From Chitinophagales bacterium (GTDB lineage: Bacteria; Bacteroidota; Bacteroidia; Chitinophagales; Chitinophagaceae): 63,766 nucleotides of DNA. Positions 36,007 to 45,589 of the stretch are shown piece by piece. A program made the translations under genes and the position numbers. The stretch covers positions 1 through 63,766 of the forward strand of contig JAATFP010000095.1 of assembly GCA_015655125.1 (NCBI GenBank), written 5' to 3'. Below the pieces are notes generated by a model. It did not search any database, was not told where the DNA came from, and saw only the letters and a list, made by a program, of their open reading frames with translations. The number at the start of each line of letters is the position of its first letter. Positions within the stretch are counted from its first letter, which is position 1.

Positions 36007-37547
36007 AACGAATTATCCTTTTTCTTTCATCAATTTATATGCTAACCGGTTGTGATGATAAGAATTCAGGGCCATGGGCTGATTTTAAACCTTTAAATGA
36101 AATTGATAAAAATATTGAAAGTTATTATGAAGCATCATTAGGAGAAGCGGCTAATCCAAAAAGCGGCAACCCTGCGGTGTATGTTGATTTTTCTGATGGT
36201 TTAATCCAGGCTTATACCGGAAATCCTGCTAACGGACAAATTGTACAAGCTATTTGCAATAAATTTTTAAGTCCGGATATCGAATGGAATGCCATGGGAG
36301 GTTCTGCAATAACGAAACTTCAAGATAACAGCACCCAGGTGTACAATAAAGTCGTTAACCCCAAACAGTATGTGGAAACAATGGCGCCAATTGAAGAAGC
36401 CTTAAAAAGAATAACCACATCAAACAATGATGCATTATTAATTACCGACTTTGAAGAATATAAAAAAGGTGCTGCTGGCAACGGCGAAGAACAGTTCGAA
36501 AATTACCCCAAAACATATTTTACAGATTGGATCAAAAAAGGAAACTCCATTACCTTCTTTTACACCGACTATACGGAGACAAATAAAAAATCTAAAAATA
36601 CTGCCCAAAAGCACCTTTATTTCACTGTATTTACTCATGGAAAAGCAAATGAAACAAGTTTTGTTTCTATGATCAGGGATGCGTTGAAAGGAAGATTTAA
36701 TCCTACATTTTTTGAGCTTAATAATAATCCGTACAGCGTTTCTAACAATTACGGCGGAAAAGAAAATACGGGTGTCGCCAATTCTACCTTCTCTAAATGG
36801 GTGAGTTTCAACCTGAATGCGTCAAATGAAAAAAAACTCCCCTACGAGGTAATTGGAATCAATAAACCATGGAACGAAGATTTGGAAAAATATGTTCAGA
36901 ACATTATCAAAAAAGAGAACGGCTTGTTCTTAAATAAATTATCACTAAATGCCGCTGATCAGTCTGCCTATAAACTAGGCAAGGTTGCAGTTAAAGTTTA
37001 TGATGTGTCGGACGATTATGAAAAGTTTGCCCGTTGTGCAGAAGCTAAAAATCATGTACCTGTTCTTGTAAAGGATTCCAAAAAGGATCTGGTATGGGAT
37101 GAAAAATCAAAAAGGGATCCTATTGTTAAAGAGTGCTATGTTTTAAATACAACACAACTAAAGCAAGACTGGGTTTATAAACCTGACACTGAAAATTTAA
37201 AAGAATGGCCGGAGGTATTCGGTTTTGATAAAGAAATCTTCAACGGTCATTTGAAAAATGACCCTGCAAATATTCAACTGCAGACCGTTTTCCATCCAAA
37301 TTACAAACGTAAAAATGTAAAAAAAGAAAATGCGTTGGTGAGAATCGATTATGTGATCGAAGAGGCAACATTTAATGATACCAATCCTCAATTAATGGAT
37401 TTCCAATGGAACTCGTTAACAATAACAAATAAGCCAAATAATTCCCTTTCCGAAGCTATCAGGAACACGCTACAAAATTTTGCTGTAAACCCTAAAGGAA
37501 AAATACTCTACTCCTATTACATAAAATTCGGCAACGCTAAAAAATAA
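36003..37547 (+). CDS. Lipoprotein with vWA-like domain
   Basis: 514 residues with a short lipoprotein signal (LTGC, Cys17). Residues about 57-150 look like a von Willebrand A domain: VDFSDG fits the metal-ion-dependent adhesion site DxSxG, ALLITDFEEY fits the later Asp, and NAMGGSAIT may supply the Thr position. The rest is mixed alpha/beta with no known match. vWA domains bind partner proteins through a metal ion and are a regular part of TerD neighbourhoods. The lipid anchor would place it at the inner or outer membrane facing the periplasm. It is coupled to the small gene before it. Confidence 0.65.
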   Translation: MKRIILFLSSIYMLTGCDDKNSGPWADFKPLNEIDKNIESYYEASLGEAANPKSGNPAVYVDFSDGLIQAYTGNPANGQIVQAICNKFLSPDIEWNAMGGSAITKLQDNSTQVYNKVVNPKQYVETMAPIEEALKRITTSNNDALLITDFEEYKKGAAGNGEEQFENYPKTYFTDWIKKGNSITFFYTDYTETNKKSKNTAQKHLYFTVFTHGKANETSFVSMIRDALKGRFNPTFFELNNNPYSVSNNYGGKENTGVANSTFSKWVSFNLNASNEKKLPYEVIGINKPWNEDLEKYVQNIIKKENGLFLNKLSLNAADQSAYKLGKVAVKVYDVSDDYEKFARCAEAKNHVPVLVKDSKKDLVWDEKSKRDPIVKECYVLNTTQLKQDWVYKPDTENLKEWPEVFGFDKEIFNGHLKNDPANIQLQTVFHPNYKRKNVKKENALVRIDYVIEEATFNDTNPQLMDFQWNSLTITNKPNNSLSEAIRNTLQNFAVNPKGKILYSYYIKFGNAKK

Positions 37548-37569
37548 GACTTAAACCAAAACTAACATT

Positions 37570-37905
37570 ATGACTTCTTACATTATCGCCGCTATAGTAG
37601 CAGGTGCTATGATCTTAATCGCTGCACTGATTTCTTCAGCAATCCAATATAAAGGTGGTTCCAATCCTAAGGATCCCGGTCAAAGAAGAACCTGGTTCTG
37701 GATCATCGCTATCATTAACCCGATCCTGTTTTTTATCCTGGGAAGGTTTGTATTGGCACCCAACCCAGATGATGACCAGATGGTTTTTGATGAATATATG
37801 AAGGTATTGCCCATTGCTACGAGTGTAGGATTTGCCTTGTACATCATCATCGGCTTTATACTAAGTAAAATTTTTAAAAATGGTAAGCTCGGCCATTGGT
37901 TTTAA
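37570..37905 (+). CDS. Small membrane protein with three helices
   Basis: 111 residues with hydrophobic helices at about 5-25, 43-63 and 81-103. The first loop is basic (YKGGSNPKDPGQRRTW) and the second acidic (NPDDDQMVFDEY). It ends 17 bases before the tubulin-like gene. Given its position between the vWA lipoprotein and the tubulin-like protein, it may be the membrane anchor of the complex. No family recognised. Confidence 0.7.
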   Translation: MTSYIIAAIVAGAMILIAALISSAIQYKGGSNPKDPGQRRTWFWIIAIINPILFFILGRFVLAPNPDDDQMVFDEYMKVLPIATSVGFALYIIIGFILSKIFKNGKLGHWF

Positions 37906-37921
37906 TTCTAAAAAATAATTC

Positions 37922-39577
37922 ATGGACAAACTATTTATCATCGCCATTGGCGGAACCGGTATGCGCTGCCTGGAATCTTTTACGCATTTATGTGCCATCG
38001 GAATGTTCGACAACCGGGAAATTGAGGTATTAACCTTAGATACAGATTCTACGAATGGCAATAAAAAAAGAGCAGAGGACCTGATCTCACTTTACAACCA
38101 GGTAAAATCTTCCGGCAATACTTTCGGCGGTACGCCAAATGCAAATACTTTTTTTTCTGCAAAACTCAACTTGTACAAATACTATACAAACTATTCGGGT
38201 ACAGGAAGAGAAAGTTATAAAAACATAACTAAAATCTCATCCGGATCACCAGGAGTTCAGAAAGCCAATAAGCTGGTATCCGATCTTTTTTTAGACAACT
38301 CAACTGTTCAGGAATTTAACCTGGCGCACGGATACCGCGCGCAAACTCACCTGGGATCTTTGCTGATGTACCACGGAATTGTAGAAGCTGCGAGGAACAT
38401 TGCCAGCGGCAAAGATGTGAAGCCCGAAGAAAGAGCATTGGAATCGTTTATTACTAAAATAAAGGTTGCCGGTGAAAATGCACGCATTTTTATTTTTGGC
38501 TCCATCTTCGGCGGTACCGGCGCTTCCTCCATCCCCGTTATTCCGAAAGCACTGCAGGATTTTATACAAACAAGATCAGGCGGCAAGGAAACGATTGATT
38601 TTTCAAAAGCCAAATTCGGCTCAACTTTACTCACCGAATATTTCACTTTTAAAAAGCCGGATAATAAAGAGAAAGCTACCAAAGAAAACAGTGTGATAGC
38701 AGACTCCTCTTTTTTTCCGCTGAACAGCCAGGCCGCTTTACAATTTTATCAAAACGATCCCACGGTACAAAAAAGTTATAAAATTTTATATCATATCGGC
38801 TGGCCCATTGAAAGTAAAAAGATCGATGAGGAAACCTCCGGACACAAAACGATTACCGGTGGCGCCACGCAAAAAAACCCCTGCCATATTACGGAGTTAT
38901 TGTGCGCCTGCGCAGCATATGATTTTTTTACCCGAAAAGATGGCTTCGATGGCGCGGTAGCGCAATATTTATACAAAGCGGTAGAATTTGAAAAAAATAG
39001 TTTCAATTTTTCTTTCGACGATTTTGTTGGAAGCCAAAATAAAGCAGGTGAAAATTTCGCTAACAGGCTGGGGGCATTTTTTTCGCTGGCACACGTGGCA
39101 CTAACCGTCAACGGCGCATCCACAAATGATTCCGGCATCAAAGGACTTATTACAAGGTGCGAAGAACAAAAATTAACACAGTATAGTACCATCACGGATG
39201 CGGAGTGTGATGAGATCAACGATTATTTTAAACAGTTTGCTTACCACTTTGATAATGAAAACGGCAATACACGCTTTTCGCCGGGCTGGTTGTACCAGGT
39301 GAGAAATACGGTGGCCCCGGGTTCCTTCCTGTTCGATAGCAGAGCTTTTCCCGACGCTCCATCAGAGCTGAAAAAGCTGGATGTGGGAACGCTCTTTAAT
39401 GATGATAAGTATCACTGGCCAAAAGGCGGCCTCTTCGCCAACAGGTATGGAACATTTATAGACACGCTCATCAACTCATCACCAAAAGACGAACAAAAAG
39501 TAAATACCACCAAAGAAAAATTCCTGGCACACATCTACAACGCAATCACTGCTTCTCAAAATTTCAATCTAAACTAA
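37922..39577 (+). CDS. Tubulin/FtsZ-like GTPase
   Basis: 551 residues. The N-terminus gives the Rossmann-type strand and loop FIIAIGGTGMRCLESF (residues about 5-20), and residues about 198-204 carry GGTGASS, the tubulin signature loop that holds the GTP phosphates. VLTLDTDST fits the next strand, which contacts the nucleotide. The overall pattern matches the Tubulin_2 group of distant FtsZ/tubulin relatives rather than FtsZ or TubZ. It has no signal or membrane helix. Large FtsZ-like families of this kind have been proposed to remodel membranes. It lies 10 bases before an actin-like gene, so the two nucleotide switches are likely produced together. Confidence 0.78.
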   Translation: MDKLFIIAIGGTGMRCLESFTHLCAIGMFDNREIEVLTLDTDSTNGNKKRAEDLISLYNQVKSSGNTFGGTPNANTFFSAKLNLYKYYTNYSGTGRESYKNITKISSGSPGVQKANKLVSDLFLDNSTVQEFNLAHGYRAQTHLGSLLMYHGIVEAARNIASGKDVKPEERALESFITKIKVAGENARIFIFGSIFGGTGASSIPVIPKALQDFIQTRSGGKETIDFSKAKFGSTLLTEYFTFKKPDNKEKATKENSVIADSSFFPLNSQAALQFYQNDPTVQKSYKILYHIGWPIESKKIDEETSGHKTITGGATQKNPCHITELLCACAAYDFFTRKDGFDGAVAQYLYKAVEFEKNSFNFSFDDFVGSQNKAGENFANRLGAFFSLAHVALTVNGASTNDSGIKGLITRCEEQKLTQYSTITDAECDEINDYFKQFAYHFDNENGNTRFSPGWLYQVRNTVAPGSFLFDSRAFPDAPSELKKLDVGTLFNDDKYHWPKGGLFANRYGTFIDTLINSSPKDEQKVNTTKEKFLAHIYNAITASQNFNLN

Positions 39578-39587
39578 TACGGCGATA

Positions 39588-42500
39588 ATGGCAGATATAA
39601 AAGCACTCACCATAAATTCCAAAACGGTTCAACCGGGTATCAAATATGCCTGGGACAGCATCAAGGAGCTACCAAATTTTACGAAGAATATTCTAATACC
39701 GGAAATTGCTGTTGATAAAGAAGGCAATTCTACCGTTGATATCGGATCTATCGTATCTGGTATGCCCACGGTATATGCAAGAGCAACCTTATTTAGAAAT
39801 GCACTGGATGCCATTACGGATAAAGATGCTGAAGCCAGTGGTTTGATGCGCTTTTATAAATCGCTGATTAGTGAGTGGAAAGGATTTATTGCATGCATTG
39901 CTTTGGACTATAAAGACATCCAGGTAGACAGGGTTCATTTAGCATATTCTGATGGAAAGAGAACCGGCGATACCGAAAATATCTACGAACCTCTCGGCGC
40001 ATTTGGTAATGTACTATTTGAACGACAACCTTTATGGTGCGACCAGTCGCTTTCTAATAATGCCGATAAAATTCCATTTATAGATGTTATTTCCTTTTAT
40101 GGAAATGTGGTTGGTGGCACTTCTCCTGATTGCTTTTTATTTTCTTCTGTGTCCTATAAGATTAAGGAGAAACTGCCTTTTGTTAATATTAATAACGGCA
40201 AGTTTATTGATCCTTTGCAATCGGAACTTAAACCGGAAGACCTGTTTAAAATCTACGGTTACGCAAAGCACATACTCAACAACATTGATAAGTTCAGGAA
40301 GAATTTTGACGGTTTAGAAGATCTGTTAAAACCTGATTACAGCAATATTTACGGGTGCATTCAAGACTGGATGTTTGACATGGTTAAATACCAGGAAGTG
40401 AAAGGGTATCCTAAACTAGATAATCAAACACCTCCTGAAGTAGGTGCTATTTTCAACTATCCATTCAGCCTTCTTTTTAATTTTTCTACAGAGCTATACG
40501 GTGCCGAAGGAATGATATCAGGCGACCCGGGTATGGAAGGTTGTATCCCCTTTGATCCTAAAGACCTGCTGCTGCCCGAATCAACCGAAATCGCACAGAT
40601 AGATTTTGGAAAAGAAGGCGCCGAAACAAAAAACTACCTGCAATCCAAACCTTTACTTTTACTGGAGGCCAGTACCAAAGGGCAGGCCAATAACTTTGCT
40701 TACTTCACGCTGCCGCTTACGCCATTGGCTTTAAATGTTTTTGGTGCAAACCTTACTGCATTGGTAGGGTTGGATGAAAGTTCAAATGTAAAATCCCGGA
40801 TCTCTGCAATATATGATCCCAATGACAAGGATGGCGAAAAATTGATCGTGCAGTTAAAATTATTTACAAACACCGGCAACGAAATAACCAAACAGATCAT
40901 TTACAAAGTAACAAAGGATTCTATCATTGGCCAGGATATTTTGATGTGGCCTAATTTTATTTCAAAGCAGTGGAACAGGTATTTTCTCTTCTCCGAGATC
41001 CCACACAATGATGCAAAGTTCCGGGCCACACCATTTATAGGAAATGTAAACGATGAGTACTTTAGAATTATTCTGGATGAAACAAACGTACCCTTGTATT
41101 TAGCCAATAATGGTAAAGCAACAAATATCGATGAAAAAAAATACGGCAATGTCAAGGTGAAGCTACACGTTAGCTCAAACACTGCTGTGTCGGATAATAA
41201 GTATAAGTATGAGATCTATGAAAGCAACCAACCTTTCAAGGGCATCAAATTTTCATTCGATACAAAGGATTGTGGCTTTGGGATTATCAGGTATAGCACG
41301 ATCAACAAAGCGTTGCCTAAGAATATGCTTGCTGACCATATTGACCTTGCAAATGCCAGGTTGGGTATTGATTTTGGAAGTACCAATTCATCTGTTGCTT
41401 ATTATTCTTTAAGAGATCAAAAATTGGCCCCGGAAATAAAATTAAGGAACCGGAGGATCTCGCTGCTGGGAAATGACAATAAAAATAATGATGAAAGGCC
41501 GGCGGTGGAAGATGAAATATTTTTCTTTCAAAATGATGAGGTCAGGACTAATGCTATTAAAAGCGTTTTGACGGTCCACGACCCTAAAAGAATCGTAAAA
41601 GACAGCGAAACACAGTCAACCGAGTCGTTGTTCTCCGATGCTATAAAAGGCGGCTTCCCCTGCTTTGAAAAAAACCTGCCAATTGAAGCGGCCACGGATA
41701 ATCGTTATACACTAAAGTATAACAGGGTTGGTGCTGCTACGATCGTTCATAACATGAAATGGTCGGTGCAGGAAACGGAGAACAGTTACAAAAAGGCATA
41801 CCTGGGCAGTTTGCTGCTGCACATTTATGCACAGTTATTCGAAGAAGGACATATTCCGGTTGAGCTTAAATGGTCCTACCCTTCATCCATGTCCAATAGT
41901 CTTATTTTAAAATATATACAGATCTGGACCACGCTTGGGGAAATAAACCCGGTTAAGGGCGGTAAAGCGCTGAATATTTTCAAGCCATCTACATTCATCA
42001 ATATCAATGCATCGGGTGCCGAAGTGTTTGGCGCTGCAACAGCTGCTGCCTGGGGCAGCCAGAATACTGCATCGAATGAAAATCCCGGGTGGGGCACTGT
42101 TGCAAATAACAACCCGTGGGGCGTTCAGCAGGAACCGGAAAAGCCAAAAGCCGCCGGCAATTGGGGAAGTGAAAGTTTGCAGCAACAGGGCCTGAAACAC
42201 ATTAAAACAGCTTTTGAGCCGATCACCTTTGATTTTAAAAAATTACAGAACAATGAATCGCTCACGGAAGCGTGTGCTGTTGCTAACTATATCGCCAACA
42301 ACGATTCGCTGGAGAAAACGCACGATTATCTCACGCTTTGTTTTGATGTAGGCGGCAGCACAACAGACATCACCGCGTTATGTATGATGCGCGGCAAAGA
42401 AGATATCGGACTGGCAATGGTAAAGCAGAATTCTATTCGCTTTGCTGCACAACGCGTATCATTCGCCACCAAATCTTCGCCGAATTTCCGGACGGTATTA

Positions 42501-43487
42501 TTGGAAATATGCGAACGGAAAAAAATCTCCATCCAGGGTTTAAATAAAGGTGATGATAAGTTTTCACCCGATACGGCCCCGTACTTTTTTGAACAGGTAG
42601 TAGACCGGTTAGACGACGCAGACTTCCCGGTATTCTATGAACTCATCAGCGGTAAGTGCCCGGAAATGATGAGTGTAAATATCTACGTAACGGGCCTCAT
42701 CATGTATTATGCCGGGCAGCTTGCATTTAAACTAAGAAATGAAATAGTAAGATCCGAAGAAAAGCATCCGTTGATGGCGGATTGGAAGCCGGTTATCAAT
42801 ATTGTTTTTGCGGGAAAAGGCGCGAGAATATTTGATTGGTTCAAGTCGATCAACCCGCAGGCATCCAATAAATATTTTATCGACCTGTTTATCGCCGGTT
42901 TTGGCGGCATGCAAAAAGCGGTTGAATTTTTATCTCCCGCTGGTTACAATGGTGGTCCGCCGATCAGGATCAATCCCACCAACGATAGCGGCACTTACAA
43001 TATCAAATATGAAGTGTCAAAAGGATTGGCCGGCGACACGGATAAGCTGCTCGTTCCGCAAAATAAAGAAGCGATTGAAATATTAGGTGAGGATGGGTTC
43101 ATCATTGTTGACCGCGAGGGAAAGAAAATAAGCCTGAGCTCAGAAAACTCGGTTACTGCAGAGATGTTTGAACACATTGGAACGTACTTTTTAAACTCAC
43201 CTGCTCCCGGGCAATCGCCCTGCCCGAGGTTCATGGATTTTGCGGGAATATTCTTCCAGGTGGCTTCTTCATTATTTGGTTTGAAAATGACGCAGCAGGA
43301 TTTCCTCGCAGGTTTCCAAAGTATTAATATCAACAGCTACATCAAATCGCTTCCTGAATATAAACAGGCCGCAGAAAGTTTTCAAAAAGGCGAAAGCAAC
43401 AAGTTTGATTATGTAGCGCCCATCATCATTTTAGAAGGAATGAAATTCATGGAAGATCATTTATTAAAAGGAATTAAAAAGCAGTAA
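39588..43487 (+). CDS. Large protein with actin/Hsp70-type ATPase core
   Basis: 1299 residues. The first 590 residues match no family I know and are mixed alpha/beta. The actin/Hsp70 ATPase signatures follow in order: phosphate-1 LGIDFGSTNSSVAYY at about 594, phosphate-2 LCFDVGGSTTDITAL at about 916, and the adenosine loop IVFAGKGARIFDWF at about 1072. A Gly/Asn/Trp-rich low-complexity insert lies near 816-864. This architecture recalls SrfB-type large Hsp70-like proteins, but I cannot confirm that assignment. It is cytoplasmic and probably hydrolyses ATP. It is followed 4 bases later by a second protein of related fold. Confidence 0.78.
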   Translation: MADIKALTINSKTVQPGIKYAWDSIKELPNFTKNILIPEIAVDKEGNSTVDIGSIVSGMPTVYARATLFRNALDAITDKDAEASGLMRFYKSLISEWKGFIACIALDYKDIQVDRVHLAYSDGKRTGDTENIYEPLGAFGNVLFERQPLWCDQSLSNNADKIPFIDVISFYGNVVGGTSPDCFLFSSVSYKIKEKLPFVNINNGKFIDPLQSELKPEDLFKIYGYAKHILNNIDKFRKNFDGLEDLLKPDYSNIYGCIQDWMFDMVKYQEVKGYPKLDNQTPPEVGAIFNYPFSLLFNFSTELYGAEGMISGDPGMEGCIPFDPKDLLLPESTEIAQIDFGKEGAETKNYLQSKPLLLLEASTKGQANNFAYFTLPLTPLALNVFGANLTALVGLDESSNVKSRISAIYDPNDKDGEKLIVQLKLFTNTGNEITKQIIYKVTKDSIIGQDILMWPNFISKQWNRYFLFSEIPHNDAKFRATPFIGNVNDEYFRIILDETNVPLYLANNGKATNIDEKKYGNVKVKLHVSSNTAVSDNKYKYEIYESNQPFKGIKFSFDTKDCGFGIIRYSTINKALPKNMLADHIDLANARLGIDFGSTNSSVAYYSLRDQKLAPEIKLRNRRISLLGNDNKNNDERPAVEDEIFFFQNDEVRTNAIKSVLTVHDPKRIVKDSETQSTESLFSDAIKGGFPCFEKNLPIEAATDNRYTLKYNRVGAATIVHNMKWSVQETENSYKKAYLGSLLLHIYAQLFEEGHIPVELKWSYPSSMSNSLILKYIQIWTTLGEINPVKGGKALNIFKPSTFININASGAEVFGAATAAAWGSQNTASNENPGWGTVANNNPWGVQQEPEKPKAAGNWGSESLQQQGLKHIKTAFEPITFDFKKLQNNESLTEACAVANYIANNDSLEKTHDYLTLCFDVGGSTTDITALCMMRGKEDIGLAMVKQNSIRFAAQRVSFATKSSPNFRTVLLEICERKKISIQGLNKGDDKFSPDTAPYFFEQVVDRLDDADFPVFYELISGKCPEMMSVNIYVTGLIMYYAGQLAFKLRNEIVRSEEKHPLMADWKPVINIVFAGKGARIFDWFKSINPQASNKYFIDLFIAGFGGMQKAVEFLSPAGYNGGPPIRINPTNDSGTYNIKYEVSKGLAGDTDKLLVPQNKEAIEILGEDGFIIVDREGKKISLSSENSVTAEMFEHIGTYFLNSPAPGQSPCPRFMDFAGIFFQVASSLFGLKMTQQDFLAGFQSININSYIKSLPEYKQAAESFQKGESNKFDYVAPIIILEGMKFMEDHLLKGIKKQ

Positions 43488-43491
43488 CTAA

Positions 43492-44976
43492 ATGAATTAT
43501 TGTGTGTTAATCAAAGTATCCAAACGGGTCGTTTCTTTCTGGTATCAATCAGAAAAAGGCCCGTATGCCCCTTTGATCATAAAAGATACCAATGAATCAC
43601 CATTGTATTTCTATGTAAACCACAATGATTTTATTTTCGGCAACGCAGCAAGGGACAGGTTTTATTCCAATGACCCCAACGCATTTGGTGATTATTTCGA
43701 AATAGTGAAAGATCCCGGTAAGCTCTTTAGCATTTATGGCAATAAAAAACCGGTGAAGCAATTGTTGTATTATGGCATAGAACAATACCTCTCGCATTTC
43801 ATCAATGCTGTTTTATACAAAAGCGATTCGATAGAATCGTACAGGCCCCATTTTCCTCTGAGGTTTCTTTTTGCACCGGATATAGAGGATAAGGAAAAAG
43901 CATTAGTGGAAAGCTTGTTCAAGGAAACGGGTTATGACAATGTTGGCCGGGTAGATTACAATGCGTCGCTATTTACCGTATTATGTACGAAAGGTTTGAT
44001 GAACGCGCGCAACCCTGTGTTACTGCTTACCGGTGTTGACAATGTTTTATATTTTGAGTTATACGCCTCCGTTTCAGAACCGCCGGTAGCTTCTTCAAAG
44101 TTAGGGGGTCAGGGAGCAGATCCAAGAGTAAGGATCCTGGCTGAGATGATCGTGGAATATATTTCTGCGCAAAACTCTTATTTGTTGTTAGACAAAGAGA
44201 TTGAAATTGCAACACTGCTTCCCTATTGCACTGGATTATTAGAAAGCATTACACCGATAATAACAGGTGAAGCAACACTTACTGATGGAAAGGCCTATTA
44301 TTTCAGGGTAACAGAAAGGAAGCTCAATGAAAGGCTTTTGTATCTGTCCAACGACAGCGAAATATATAGTGTGATCGACGATCTGATCAAGACCCACGAC
44401 CTGGATGTTCAAACCACCACTATTTTGCTTGGAAGCGAAGCAATCCATACTATTTACTTTTCGAACAAGCTTTTAAAGAAATATCCAAATGTAAAAGGTG
44501 TTAATACGTCAGACGACCTGGATGCAATGAAATTGATCTTTTCAGGGATAGCCGATGCCGGTTATTTGGTGCGGCCCGCAGCTCCCGCAGCACCGCCCGT
44601 ATTGCCGGGTAAAAAAGGATTGCCGGATCCGGTTGAATTTCAGAAGCCGGTTTTACCAACTATAGAAGCGAAGCCTGTAATAAAGCCGGCTGTAAAATTA
44701 CCGCCAGCGCTGCCGCCCAAAAGAAATACTGAATTGGTCAATAGTCCGCCCCTGCCTACCAGTACAAACCTGAACACATTTATTGGTAAAGTTGGAACAG
44801 TAACATCAACATTATCTCCCATCGGAAAAGTCGAGATCGGCAACAGTTCGTATGAGGCAATTTCCGAAAAATATGAAATAGCCACCGGAACAAAAGTGAA
44901 GGTTGTTGCGATCAGCGGTAAAAAATATTTGCAGGTAGAAAAAGCAAGCTTACCGCCATTGCCACCGAAAAAATAA
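43492..44976 (+). CDS. Degenerate actin-fold protein with Pro-rich linker and NfeD-like OB domain
   Basis: 494 residues. The N-terminal 360 residues have the strand pattern of an actin/Hsp70 half-site (VLIKVSKRVVSFWY, VLLLTGVDNVLYFELY, TTILLGSEAIHTIYF) but the Asp/Gly residues of the phosphate loops are mostly lost, so ATP use is doubtful. A Pro-rich linker covers about 364-420. The end (about 425-485) has the pattern of the NfeD C-terminal OB fold: GKVGTVTSTLSPIGKVEI, SYEAISEKYEI and GTKVKVVAISGKKYLQVE. NfeD domains are linked to membrane-microdomain proteins. It probably pairs with the large ATPase encoded before it. Confidence 0.68.
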   Translation: MNYCVLIKVSKRVVSFWYQSEKGPYAPLIIKDTNESPLYFYVNHNDFIFGNAARDRFYSNDPNAFGDYFEIVKDPGKLFSIYGNKKPVKQLLYYGIEQYLSHFINAVLYKSDSIESYRPHFPLRFLFAPDIEDKEKALVESLFKETGYDNVGRVDYNASLFTVLCTKGLMNARNPVLLLTGVDNVLYFELYASVSEPPVASSKLGGQGADPRVRILAEMIVEYISAQNSYLLLDKEIEIATLLPYCTGLLESITPIITGEATLTDGKAYYFRVTERKLNERLLYLSNDSEIYSVIDDLIKTHDLDVQTTTILLGSEAIHTIYFSNKLLKKYPNVKGVNTSDDLDAMKLIFSGIADAGYLVRPAAPAAPPVLPGKKGLPDPVEFQKPVLPTIEAKPVIKPAVKLPPALPPKRNTELVNSPPLPTSTNLNTFIGKVGTVTSTLSPIGKVEIGNSSYEAISEKYEIATGTKVKVVAISGKKYLQVEKASLPPLPPKK

Positions 44977-45010
44977 TATTAACTGATCAATCAAATTAAA
45001 ATTAAAAACT

Positions 45011-45577
45011 ATGGCTATAACATTAGAAAAAAAGAAACCCATTTCGTTGGTGAAAGAAAAACCGGGTATGCAATATATCATCGCCGGGCTTGGATGGGAT
45101 GAAGCTACTATCAATGGCGTGCCGGTAGACTGTGATGTAAGTGTGTTTCTGCTGGGCGCTAACGGCAAACTGGTATCGGACGAGCATTTTATTTTCTACA
45201 ACAATTTAAAAAGTCCCGACGGCGCCGTAGCGCATACCGGCGACAGCAGGGATGGCGATGGTGATGGCGATGATGAATCCATTAAGATCGAGCTTTCTAA
45301 AATCGATGCCGTAGTGGAGTATATATATTTTGCCATCACTATTCATGAATCGGAAACCCGCGGCCATCATTTTGGAAATGTTGAAAATTCCTTTATCAAA
45401 ATACGCAATGGAGCAGACAATGCTGTGTTATGTCAATACCAATTAAAAGAAAGTTTTGATGGACAGGATTCTTTGATCATTGCTTCTTTATCGCGCAACG
45501 GCGGAGCATGGAACGTGGAGGCTTTGGGCCAGCCCTTTTCGGGTGGACTTGCAACATTAATTGAATTATATCAATAA
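45011..45577 (+). CDS. TerD-domain protein (copy 1)
   Basis: 188 residues, full length for a TerD domain. TerD proteins bind calcium through two acidic sites and occur in tellurite, phage and stress resistance clusters. Visible hallmarks are GLGWDEATINGVPVDCDVSVF, the acidic block HTGDSRDGDGDGDDE (about residues 76-90), YIYFAITIHE and the SFIKIRN strand. The N-terminal KKPISLVKEKPGM matches the usual LSKxxPGL entry. It is cytoplasmic and follows the NfeD-tailed protein by 34 bases. Confidence 0.9.
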   Translation: MAITLEKKKPISLVKEKPGMQYIIAGLGWDEATINGVPVDCDVSVFLLGANGKLVSDEHFIFYNNLKSPDGAVAHTGDSRDGDGDGDDESIKIELSKIDAVVEYIYFAITIHESETRGHHFGNVENSFIKIRNGADNAVLCQYQLKESFDGQDSLIIASLSRNGGAWNVEALGQPFSGGLATLIELYQ

Positions 45578-45589
45578 AAAAATAACACT

